Assembly: GCA_018675825.1 (NCBI GenBank)
Contig: JABGXK010000250.1
Location: 1-8,839 of the forward strand
DNA from: Flavobacteriales bacterium
GTDB taxonomy: Bacteria > Bacteroidota > Bacteroidia > Flavobacteriales > BACL11
Direction of reading: 5' to 3'
Length of the DNA: 8,839 nucleotides
A model generated the notes under the pieces. That model searched no databases. It saw only the letters and a list, made by a program, of their open reading frames with translations, and was not told where the DNA came from. Below, one piece after another: positions 1 to 6,287 of this stretch (positions within the stretch are counted from its first letter, which is position 1; every line of letters starts with the position of its first letter). Both the position numbers and the translations under genes were made by a program.

Positions 1-1263
1 ATACCTACACAAATATTAAGTTTTTCACCTAAAAATTTCTATAGAACTTATGATGGAGCTGTATCTGCTTCTAACGCTCTAGTACGTTCTTTAAATGTAC
101 CAGCCGTATTGCAATTAAGTAATTATGGTCAGCAAAGGTTTTATGATAAATTAAAACAACTTAATATTAAGTCTCTTAATAAGAATGCTAAACATTATGG
201 TCTATCTTTAATTTTAGGAGGCTCAGAAGCTAATATGTGGGAACTTGGAAGAATTTATATGGGGATGGCCTCTTCATTAAATAATTTTGAAGAATATAAT
301 TACAAATATGATGAAAATGATTATGATGATCCTTCATTACTAATTACTAAAGTAAATAAACAGAAAAATTTACATAAGGATAGTCATTTTTCAGCTGGAA
401 GTATTTTTCAAACTTTTGAGGTATTAAGCGAACTGAACAGACCAATAGATCAAGGTCAATGGGAAGTGTTTTCATCTTCATCAAAAATTGCGTGGAAAAC
501 AGGAACAAGTTTTGGTCATAGAGATGCTTGGGCAATTGGTATTACTCCTGAATATATTACAGTTGTTTGGGTTGGTAATGCTGATGGAGAAGGTAGACCA
601 GGACTTACTGGAACTAATACAGCAGCTCCAATAATGTTTTCTGTTTTTGATAATTTACCAAATACTACTTGGTTTAATATTCCTTTTGAAGATATGGAAG
701 AAGTAGAAGTCTGTACAAAAAGTGGGGACTTAGTTTCTAGAAATTGCGAAAACACTTCTATTGAGTTGGTTCCTAAAAATTGTATAAGAGCAAAACAATG
801 TATCTATCATAAGGTTATTCATCTAAATTTAGATTCTACTTATAAAGTAAATAGTGATTGTTATAAAGTAAGTGAAATGCAACATGTTTCTTGGTTTACA
901 CTACCACCAATGATGGCTTATTATTATAAAAAAGTTAATCCTTTTTACTCTGAAGAACCTATATTACATAAAGATTGTGTAAAGAGAGAACAAAAAAGTA
1001 TGCAAATGATTTATCCTAAAAATGGTAGTAAATTATTTTTACCAAGAAATTTAGATGGTAGTTTGAATCAAATAGTCTTTAAGTTAGCACATTCAAAGTC
1101 AGAAGCTTTGGTTTATTGGCATCTTGATGAAAAGTATGTTGGGTATACAAAGGGATATCATGAACGCGAATTATTTACAAGTATAGGAAACCATACTCTT
1201 ACTATTATTGATGCTGATGGAGATGAAGTAAAAGTTAATTTTGAAATACTTGATGTTGATTAG
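1..1263 (+). CDS. pbpC: Penicillin-binding protein 1C, C-terminal part (5' end outside window)
   Basis: The reading frame is open from base 1 and stops with TAG at 1261-1263, so only the last 420 codons are here. PBP1C is a class A penicillin-binding protein that polymerises and cross-links peptidoglycan at the outer face of the inner membrane. The fragment starts inside the transpeptidase domain. Ser-Leu-Asn at 88-96, followed by V-P-A-V, is the SxN motif, and Lys-Thr-Gly-Thr-Ser at 496-510 is the KTG motif. The glycosyltransferase domain and the catalytic SxxK lie upstream. After the KTG block comes a Cys-bearing linker (C-T-K-S-G at 712-726) typical of PBP1C, then a BiPBP_C beta domain from about 1000 to 1257. 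This tail separates PBP1C from PBP1A and PBP1B. In this phylum pbpC often follows an alpha-2-macroglobulin gene, so one may lie to the left (inference). Family call is firm. Confidence 0.95.
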   Translation: MPTQILSFSPKNFYRTYDGAVSASNALVRSLNVPAVLQLSNYGQQRFYDKLKQLNIKSLNKNAKHYGLSLILGGSEANMWELGRIYMGMASSLNNFEEYNYKYDENDYDDPSLLITKVNKQKNLHKDSHFSAGSIFQTFEVLSELNRPIDQGQWEVFSSSSKIAWKTGTSFGHRDAWAIGITPEYITVVWVGNADGEGRPGLTGTNTAAPIMFSVFDNLPNTTWFNIPFEDMEEVEVCTKSGDLVSRNCENTSIELVPKNCIRAKQCIYHKVIHLNLDSTYKVNSDCYKVSEMQHVSWFTLPPMMAYYYKKVNPFYSEEPILHKDCVKREQKSMQMIYPKNGSKLFLPRNLDGSLNQIVFKLAHSKSEALVYWHLDEKYVGYTKGYHERELFTSIGNHTLTIIDADGDEVKVNFEILDVD

Positions 1264-1348
1264 TTATGAAAAAAATGATATATATTAGTTTTAAACTTAA
1301 TGTAAAAAATATATAGAATCAATTAAAACTTGTATTCAATTTTTTTTC

Positions 1349-1356
1349 TATATTTA
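1349..1356 (+). promoter_or_regulatory. Possible weak promoter -7 box for the 59-residue gene
   Basis: TATATTTA lies 23 bases before the ATG at 1380 and matches the Bacteroidota -7 box TAnnTTTG except for the last base. A TTG at 1330-1332 could be the -33 element, but the gap is 16 bases, one short of the usual 17-23. In such AT-rich sequence this may be chance. If it is real, the small gene is transcribed separately from pbpC. Confidence 0.25.
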
Positions 1357-1379
1357 TCCAATAATTAAAATAAAATAAT

Positions 1380-1559
1380 ATGAAAAAGCTTGGATATTTG
1401 TTGCTTCTTGTTGGTCTAGTTGACTTGATTACTTCTTATGCATTAGATGGTGGATCTCCACTTGATGCATACACTGGTGCTGTTGCGCCATATACTGCAT
1501 GGATTCTTCTAGGATTAGGTTCCTTTCTAGTAGCTAAAGGTGGTGGAGACGAAGAATAA
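1380..1559 (+). CDS. Small two-helix membrane protein, 59 residues, unknown function
   Basis: ATG at 1380-1382 opens a 59-codon frame ending in TAA at 1557-1559. The product starts M-K-K, then has a hydrophobic helix at residues 4-20, a short Gly/Ser/Pro/Asp loop at about 22-36, a second helix at about 37-53, and an acidic G-G-G-D-E-E end. This fits an inner-membrane hairpin. A cleavable signal peptide is less likely because no A-x-A-like site follows the first helix. The start is 117 bases after the pbpC stop and lacks a clear Shine-Dalgarno, which is normal for this phylum. The ordered layout (start, helix, turn, helix, charged tail) and a composition richer in Gly and Leu than the AT-rich flanks argue that the frame is coding. 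I do not recognise a named family, and no function can be given from sequence alone. Confidence 0.7.
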   Translation: MKKLGYLLLLVGLVDLITSYALDGGSPLDAYTGAVAPYTAWILLGLGSFLVAKGGGDEE

Positions 1560-1653
1560 AGTATAATCTCTTAATTTTTATTTCGGTTATTTTTTTAGCT
1601 ATTTTAGTAATTAGAAAAAACCTATACTATTATTAACTTAAAAATTTATTAAA

Positions 1654-2136
1654 ATGAAATTAAAATCTGCATGTATTTTTGTAATTATATCTTCCTTTTT
1701 ATGGATTTTAAATGAGTTTTTTTGGTTGTTTAATGGTTTTTATGAAGGATGGTTAAATTTTGATGAATGGAAGTCTATTATGAATGTTATTCTAAGATTT
1801 TTAATGTTCTTTCCTCCACTTGCATTAATATTTCTTTCATTTTCGTTATTAGGTACCCAAACCCTTAAATCACATGAAGCTTCTAATCAATCAATACAAA
1901 GTTCTAATAATACTCCTTCTGTATCACTTGGAGGCTGGTTAATTACTTTTCTAATCTTATGTATTCCAATTGTTGGTATTGTTATGTTATTTGTTTGGTC
2001 TTACGGAAATAGTAACCCAATTCACCCAAGTAAAAAAACATGGGCGCAAGCTATGCTTGTTTGGTTATTAATATTAACAGTTTTGTATGGATTGTTCGTC
2101 ATGATAATGCTTTCAGCATATAATTATCGATATTAA
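1654..2136 (+). CDS. Four-helix integral membrane protein, 160 residues, unknown function
   Basis: The ATG at 1654 follows an A/T-rich leader with no clear Shine-Dalgarno, and TAA is at 2134-2136. Four hydrophobic segments are visible at about residues 7-28, 44-66, 94-117 and 131-155. A polar, Ser/Asn-rich loop separates helices 2 and 3. The second half, with V-S-L-G-G-W, then I-P-I-V-G-I-V-M-L-F-V-W and N-P-I-H-P-S-K-K-T-W-A, resembles a motif I associate with small uncharacterised Bacteroidota membrane proteins (W-L-x-T-L-L-L, I-P-x-V-G-x-x-M-L-F-V-W, N-P-S-K). That resemblance is from memory, not from a search. The first half has its own helix pair and may be specific to this lineage. The gene lies 94 bases after the 59-residue gene on the same strand, so the two may share a transcript. 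It converges on umuC with 18 bases between stops. No enzymatic motif is seen. Confidence 0.85.
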   Translation: MKLKSACIFVIISSFLWILNEFFWLFNGFYEGWLNFDEWKSIMNVILRFLMFFPPLALIFLSFSLLGTQTLKSHEASNQSIQSSNNTPSVSLGGWLITFLILCIPIVGIVMLFVWSYGNSNPIHPSKKTWAQAMLVWLLILTVLYGLFVMIMLSAYNYRY

Positions 2137-2154
2137 TTCTCCAATAGATTTTTA

Positions 2155-3408
2155 TTATACTTTCACAGTTAGTATTTCTTCTATTCTTGTTGTATAACAT
2201 GGTGATAGTTGTTCTTGTTTCATACGCCAATTTCGATCAAATCCTTGAGTAGCAATACGTAATTTGTCTTTTCCCATACTATTGTTTAGTTGATCAATTA
2301 TTTTAGATATTTTACTGTATTTTTCTCTATTTGTGATCTGGTCAAATAAACTTAGTTGTAACTGATCTTCTTTTATTATTTTACTTACAATAACTCCAGC
2401 TTTTTTATAGATATATTCTTTTTTATAAATCATTTTAAGCCCTTTAATTACTTCTTTAACAATGATTTGATTATCATTTGTAGCTCTATCTAGTTTTATA
2501 TTTTTTGTAGCGTAATATTGTTTGTGTCTGGGATTAAATGGGTTGGTATAAATAAAAATTTTTATTTCCGAAGCACATGTTTTTTGTTTTCTAAGCTTCT
2601 CACAACATCTAACAGCGAATGTACTTACTGCCTCTTTTAGAGTATTATAGTCTTTTATAGGTTGTCCAAATGATCTAGATGTACAGATTTTTTTTTTAGC
2701 TATATTTTTACTGTCTATTTGGAAACAATTAATGCCTTTTAATTCTTGTGTTATTCTTAGAACAACAATAGAGAGTTTGTTTTTAATCCAACTCTCTTCA
2801 ATACATGTTAAATCATATGCTGTATTAACACCATATTCTTTAAGTATTTGTGCATATCTATAGCCAATTCCCCATACATCTTCAATAGGTGTGAATTTTA
2901 AGGCTTTCTTGATTATCTCTTGATTATCTAATATGAATACGCCTGATTTTCTATGTTTTTTTGCTATATGATTAGCAATTTTAGCTAAGACTTTTGTTTT
3001 TGCGATTCCTATAGAAACTGGTATTCCAGTCCATTTTTTAACTTTATTTCTAAGATGTATTGCATATTTATTTAGATTTTCATTATAGCAATCTACAAAT
3101 GCTTCATCTATAGAGTATATATCTATCTCTTTACTATTTTGTTTAAGGATTGACATAACTCGTTTAGACATGTCGCCATAGAGTATAAAGTTAGTAGAGA
3201 AGGTATGTATATTATTTTTTACAAAGAAATCTTTTTTTTTAAAGGCCGGCTCTCCCATTTTAACACCTAACTTCTTTGCCTCATTACTTCTAGCAATAAC
3301 ACAACCATCATTATTTGATAATACCACTATTGGTTTCTTCTCTAGATCAGGGCGAAATACGCGTTCACATGATGCATAGAAATTATTGCAATCAATCAGT
3401 GCAATCAA
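2155..3408 (-). CDS. umuC: DNA polymerase V catalytic subunit UmuC (Y-family)
   Basis: UmuC is the error-prone translesion polymerase that, with processed UmuD, copies past damaged bases. The 417 residues match the usual length of about 420. The N-terminus (I-A-L-I-D-C-N-N-F-Y-A-S-C-E) holds catalytic Asp6. S-N-N-D-G-C-V-I-A-R at 31-40 and Y-S-I-D-E-A-F at 98-104, with Asp101 and Glu102, complete the palm site. A helix-hairpin-helix region follows at about 175-200, then the little-finger domain. Q-L-S-L-F near 353-357 is a beta-clamp binding motif, and the DUF4113 tail contains W-R-M-K-Q-E-Q-L-S-P-x-Y-T-T-R. The start codon is TTG at 3408-3406. It aligns exactly with the normal UmuC N-terminus and overlaps the umuD stop as TTGA, which suggests translational coupling. 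A10 (2688-2697) and A9 (3232-3240) tracts lie inside the gene. All key residues are present. Confidence 0.97.
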   Translation of the reverse strand: MIALIDCNNFYASCERVFRPDLEKKPIVVLSNNDGCVIARSNEAKKLGVKMGEPAFKKKDFFVKNNIHTFSTNFILYGDMSKRVMSILKQNSKEIDIYSIDEAFVDCYNENLNKYAIHLRNKVKKWTGIPVSIGIAKTKVLAKIANHIAKKHRKSGVFILDNQEIIKKALKFTPIEDVWGIGYRYAQILKEYGVNTAYDLTCIEESWIKNKLSIVVLRITQELKGINCFQIDSKNIAKKKICTSRSFGQPIKDYNTLKEAVSTFAVRCCEKLRKQKTCASEIKIFIYTNPFNPRHKQYYATKNIKLDRATNDNQIIVKEVIKGLKMIYKKEYIYKKAGVIVSKIIKEDQLQLSLFDQITNREKYSKISKIIDQLNNSMGKDKLRIATQGFDRNWRMKQEQLSPCYTTRIEEILTVKV

Positions 3409-3857
3409 TGTGCTTTATGTATTATATGTGTAACAACACCCCATACCTGAAAATTCATGCTTTCATTAATTTTAATTGGGGAGAAATTATCATTTTCTGG
3501 AACTAGGTATAGGCTATCTTCATTAACGGCTATTCGTTTAACTGTAAATTCTCCATCTATCACTGCAAGAACAATATTATTATGTTTTGGATAAAGTGAT
3601 CGATCAACAATCATGATGTCTCCACTATTTATACCAGCTTTTGTCATAGATGTGCCTTCAACTTTAACGCAAAATGTTGCTTCTTTATTTTTTACAATGT
3701 AATCTTGTAGATTAATTTCCATTTCAATAAAATCATCAGCTGGTGAGGGGAATCCAGCAGGAACAGAGAGGTCAGCTAGCTTGATTTCATCCAGATTAAG
3801 TTCTTTAAAATTATGAAATGAGAGTTTTTGTTCTGTATTTTTTTTAGGTATTTTCAT
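3405..3857 (-). CDS. umuD: UmuD, self-cleaving subunit of DNA polymerase V
   Basis: UmuD is a LexA-like S24 serine peptidase fold that cleaves itself when stimulated by RecA filaments, giving UmuD', the partner of UmuC. I take ATG at 3857-3855 as the start, giving 150 residues. An in-frame TTG at 3884 would add nine residues but would run through the likely promoter and operator. In the 150-residue numbering the cleavage site is Ala34-Gly35, followed by F-P-S-P-A-D-D-F, as in Escherichia coli C-G-F-P-S-P-A. The nucleophile is Ser70 in G-T-S-M and the general base Lys107 in E-F-T-V-K-R. Their 37-residue spacing equals that of E. coli Ser60 and Lys97. The N-terminal arm is about ten residues longer than in E. 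coli. An A8 tract falls in codons 4-6. The gene overlaps umuC by four bases. Confidence 0.95.
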   Translation of the reverse strand: MKIPKKNTEQKLSFHNFKELNLDEIKLADLSVPAGFPSPADDFIEMEINLQDYIVKNKEATFCVKVEGTSMTKAGINSGDIMIVDRSLYPKHNNIVLAVIDGEFTVKRIAVNEDSLYLVPENDNFSPIKINESMNFQVWGVVTHIIHKAH

Positions 3858-3874
3858 GTGTATAAAATAAACAC
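3858..3874 (-). promoter_or_regulatory. Dyad GTGT-N9-ACAC at the umuD start: candidate operator
   Basis: Read on the minus strand, GTGT at 3874-3871 and ACAC at 3861-3858 form an inverted repeat around nine A/T bases, ending directly before the umuD ATG. It overlaps a TATTTTAT (3869-3862) that could act as a -7 box, with a TTG at 3895-3893 placed 23 bases upstream. A repressor here would block transcription start. The layout recalls SOS boxes such as CTGT-N8-ACAG, but the phylum's own site is not known to me, so this is a candidate only. Confidence 0.35.
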
Positions 3875-3926
3875 TTTTTTGCAATACTCTATCAATTGTT
3901 AAGTAATACTTTTAATCAGTTTAGTA

Positions 3927-3940
3927 AAGAAAATTTTCTT
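3927..3940. repeat. 14-base perfect palindrome between the FG-GAP gene and umuD
   Basis: AAGAAAATTTTCTT is fully self-complementary with no loop, lying 12 bases after the FG-GAP stop and 69 bases before the umuD ATG. Without a loop or a T run it is a poor intrinsic terminator. It could be a protein site for umuDC or a chance A/T palindrome. Confidence 0.3.
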
Positions 3941-3952
3941 ATTAGGTTGAGA

Positions 3953-6121
3953 TTATTGAAGGATAAATTTTGAGTCTTTATTATTAATCTTTATAAAATA
4001 CAAGCCTTTTTTAAGTGTACTTAAATCAATTCTAGTGATTTGATTTTTTTTATTTTTTGTTAGTACTTTCTTCCCAAGTGTATTGATAATTTTGATATCA
4101 CCCATGATATAGCTATCTATAGTTAGGATTCTGCTTGTTGGGTTAGGGTAGATATTGAATTGAGGTATATTAGTATATATAGTATTACTTATTAATAATG
4201 AATCACTACTAAAAAAGCTTAATCCTCCTGAATAATTACCAATTAATAAATCAGGTTTCTGATCATTATTAACATCTTTGATTGCAATCATATTCTTTCC
4301 GCCTTCATTTGTATTTAGTACACTTAAAGAGTCAAATCCTCCATTCAGATTATTGTCAATATTATCAAATACATATGTCTCTCCAGTATAAGAACCTACA
4401 TAAAGTTCATAGATTCCATTATTGTCATATAATGTAGGTGTGCTAAAGCCTGCACTTATGATATTACTTTCAATATCAATACCTCCAAAATTTGAAATTA
4501 CTGTATCAAAAATAGGATTTGTTGATGTACCTGTATTTTCACAATAATTTATTGTTCCTGATTGTTCCCCAATAATAATATCAAGTAAACCATCTCTATT
4601 GACATCAATTAATTGGGGGCTAGCAAAATAACCAACATCAATATTTTTATATTCTGCTTCTGCCAGAATAAAACTAGAAGTAATAAAGCCAGTATTTGTA
4701 AAGAAGTGTAGTTTACCATTAGCATCTCCTAGAATCATATCATCATGAGTATCTCCATTTAAATCTCCAAATGTAGGAGAGAGATTTAAAGCTGGTATAT
4801 TAAGATTGATATTAAGGTTTATATTGGATATATTCTGCCAATCCCTATCAATAAGTTCAAATGAAGGAGTGTCTGGCGTTCCGTTATTTTTAAATAAAGC
4901 TAATGATGATCTTGGATTTCCACCTATTTGGTGATATCCATAATTTCCTACAATAATATCATCTAATCCATCATTATTATAGTCATAGAATACTGGGTAG
5001 CTTCCAGATCCTAAATCTATCATTTCATCTTGAAGAAAATTTTTCTTGAAGAAATTAAAATCAGCATTTGTATTGGTCCCCGTATTATTAAACAGCCAAC
5101 AGCTTTCAAAGTTTTCAGAGTTGTTTTCACTATTAGAGGTTACAACTAGATCTTTTATGCCATCATTAGTTACATCCAAATAATAAGCAGCGGGGAAGAT
5201 ATCCATATTAGCCTCAATAGTATTCAAATGATTTGCTGGAAAGATAGAATCAACAGATATCATATTTGCATATGAACTATCTCCACCATTAACTAATAAA
5301 TTAAGATTGTTAAAGCTAATGTCACCAAGTATAAGATCTTTATCTTGGTCATTATCTATATCTATTGCTAATATGGTAGAGCCAGCATGTTTTTGCTTAG
5401 AAGTATGATTGTTTATTATTGGAGGACATTGACAGTTGAGACAATTAAGAGTATAGTTATTTAATCCTTCATAAAAATTTCCCCAGCAGCTTTCTTCTAG
5501 TTGAAATGCAATTGTATCACAGTCTCCTTTTAATTCAATCGCCATATTTCTGTGGTATTCTATAAATCCACCAGTAATTTTAAATGTTAGTACATCTAAA
5601 TCTCCATCATAATCGATATCTGCTATTGCAGGAATGTCAACTGCACTAATAAAAATATTTAGTGGAATTGGTCCGCCATAATCACTCCTTACTAGAGTGT
5701 CAACAAGACTAAAACTAAGTGATGTTGTTGAAGTGTTTTTAAAAATAGCAAATCCACCACTTGAGTAAGTATAAATATCATTTTTTCCATCGCAGTTGTA
5801 ATCTGCAAGAATTATCCAATCATGAAGCTTAGGAAATAATTCTCTATAATCTGGAGCAAAAATATATTGTCCATTTTTTTTAATATAAGGAATAAGTTTG
5901 TTTCCAGTTTTGTCAAATATTAAGAGATCTTTTACACCATCAAGATCAAGATCTATTTCGTGAAATTGTGCAGAGTTAATTCCGCTTGCCCATGCATTTT
6001 TAAGTGTTATGCCATTTTCAGTAACATTTATTGACGTATCTCTAAAAAATTGTGTTTGACTAAATACTATGTTATTAGTTACAATTGAAACCAGGATAAT
6101 AATGATAGCTTTTTGCTTCAT
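3953..6121 (-). CDS. Secreted FG-GAP/VCBS repeat protein with T9SS type A sorting domain
   Basis: The ATG at 6121-6119 gives 722 residues. M-K-Q-K, a hydrophobic core and V-F-S-Q form a Sec signal peptide ending near residue 22. About ten repeats follow, each with an acidic D-x-(D/N)-x-D-G-x-x-D loop then a hydrophobic strand. They start near residues 57, 107, 168, 254, 316, 380, 453, 506, 565 (degenerate) and 616. Such loops bind calcium in FG-GAP/VCBS beta-propellers. A Cys-rich insertion at about 202-233 (C-D-T, S-C-W-G-N-F, C-L-N-C-Q-C-P) interrupts the spacing after the third repeat. The last 66 residues, opening I-Y-P-N-P-T and ending G-L-Y-F-I-K-I, are a T9SS type A sorting domain, removed as the protein reaches the cell surface. 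The product is thus likely surface-bound or released. No catalytic domain is seen and its ligand is unknown. It has its own promoter. Confidence 0.9.
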   Translation of the reverse strand: MKQKAIIIILVSIVTNNIVFSQTQFFRDTSINVTENGITLKNAWASGINSAQFHEIDLDLDGVKDLLIFDKTGNKLIPYIKKNGQYIFAPDYRELFPKLHDWIILADYNCDGKNDIYTYSSGGFAIFKNTSTTSLSFSLVDTLVRSDYGGPIPLNIFISAVDIPAIADIDYDGDLDVLTFKITGGFIEYHRNMAIELKGDCDTIAFQLEESCWGNFYEGLNNYTLNCLNCQCPPIINNHTSKQKHAGSTILAIDIDNDQDKDLILGDISFNNLNLLVNGGDSSYANMISVDSIFPANHLNTIEANMDIFPAAYYLDVTNDGIKDLVVTSNSENNSENFESCWLFNNTGTNTNADFNFFKKNFLQDEMIDLGSGSYPVFYDYNNDGLDDIIVGNYGYHQIGGNPRSSLALFKNNGTPDTPSFELIDRDWQNISNINLNINLNIPALNLSPTFGDLNGDTHDDMILGDANGKLHFFTNTGFITSSFILAEAEYKNIDVGYFASPQLIDVNRDGLLDIIIGEQSGTINYCENTGTSTNPIFDTVISNFGGIDIESNIISAGFSTPTLYDNNGIYELYVGSYTGETYVFDNIDNNLNGGFDSLSVLNTNEGGKNMIAIKDVNNDQKPDLLIGNYSGGLSFFSSDSLLISNTIYTNIPQFNIYPNPTSRILTIDSYIMGDIKIINTLGKKVLTKNKKNQITRIDLSTLKKGLYFIKINNKDSKFILQ

Positions 6122-6139
6122 AATTTTCTTTAATTTGTA

Positions 6140-6167
6140 CAAAGATATTAATAAGTTGAGTAAACAA
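6140..6167 (-). promoter_or_regulatory. Bacteroidota-type promoter for the FG-GAP gene
   Basis: On the minus strand TTG (6167-6165), a 17-base gap and TATCTTTG (6147-6140) match the TTG-N17-23-TAnnTTTG pattern fully. Transcription would begin roughly 10-15 bases before the ATG at 6121, leaving a short leader. This also decides the start: an in-frame TTG at 6142-6140 is part of the -7 box itself and would not be in the mRNA. Confidence 0.7.
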
Positions 6168-6210
6168 TGGTTTACCTATATTTAAATCTTATATAAAAAG
6201 TCTTTGGATA

Positions 6211-6224
6211 TATTGATTTCAATA
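6211..6224. repeat. 14-base inverted repeat in the secDF / FG-GAP intergenic region
   Basis: TATTGA-TT-TCAATA is a perfect dyad with a two-base centre. It sits 34 bases before the secDF -7 box and 44 bases upstream of the FG-GAP -33 element, so one bound protein could affect both divergent genes. AT-rich dyads of this size can arise by chance, and no known regulator site is recognised. Confidence 0.3.
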
Positions 6225-6257
6225 CTGAAAGAATTATAATATTTAGGATGAAAAGAT

Positions 6258-6265
6258 TATATTTG
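6258..6265 (+). promoter_or_regulatory. Likely -7 box of the secDF promoter
   Basis: TATATTTG is an exact TAnnTTTG match, 22 bases before the secDF ATG at 6288, and would give a leader of roughly 15 bases. No TTG lies 17-23 bases upstream, so the -33 element is poor or absent. Position and exact match make it the best candidate in this divergent intergenic region. Confidence 0.55.
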
Positions 6266-6287
6266 CCGACTCTAAAAAATTAATATT

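Noticed and set aside
109..111. TTG as the start of a separate gene
   Set aside because: The frame is open and coding from base 1, with the SxN motif upstream of this codon, so it is an internal Leu of pbpC.
347..755. Minus-strand open frames opposite pbpC
   Set aside because: They lie inside a gene with clear PBP1C motifs and their products resemble nothing recognisable.
1312..1350. Intrinsic terminator after pbpC
   Set aside because: A T8 run is present, but the only stem is about four A/T-rich pairs (GAAT/ATTC) with a long loop, too weak to call.
3315..3506. Plus-strand open frame across the umuC/umuD junction
   Set aside because: It is antisense to two well-supported genes and has no protein-like features.
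3858..3884. Nine-residue longer UmuD starting at TTG 3884
   Set aside because: It would place the dyad and possible -7 box inside the coding region, and an ATG is available at 3857.
4190..5990. Repeated DNA elements in the FG-GAP gene
   Set aside because: The repeats are diverged protein motifs (D-x-D-x-D-G); the bases are not repeated well enough to call DNA repeats or an array.
6122..6142. Seven-residue longer FG-GAP protein starting at TTG 6142
   Set aside because: That TTG is the end of the TATCTTTG -7 box, so it should not be transcribed; ATG 6121 gives a normal signal peptide.
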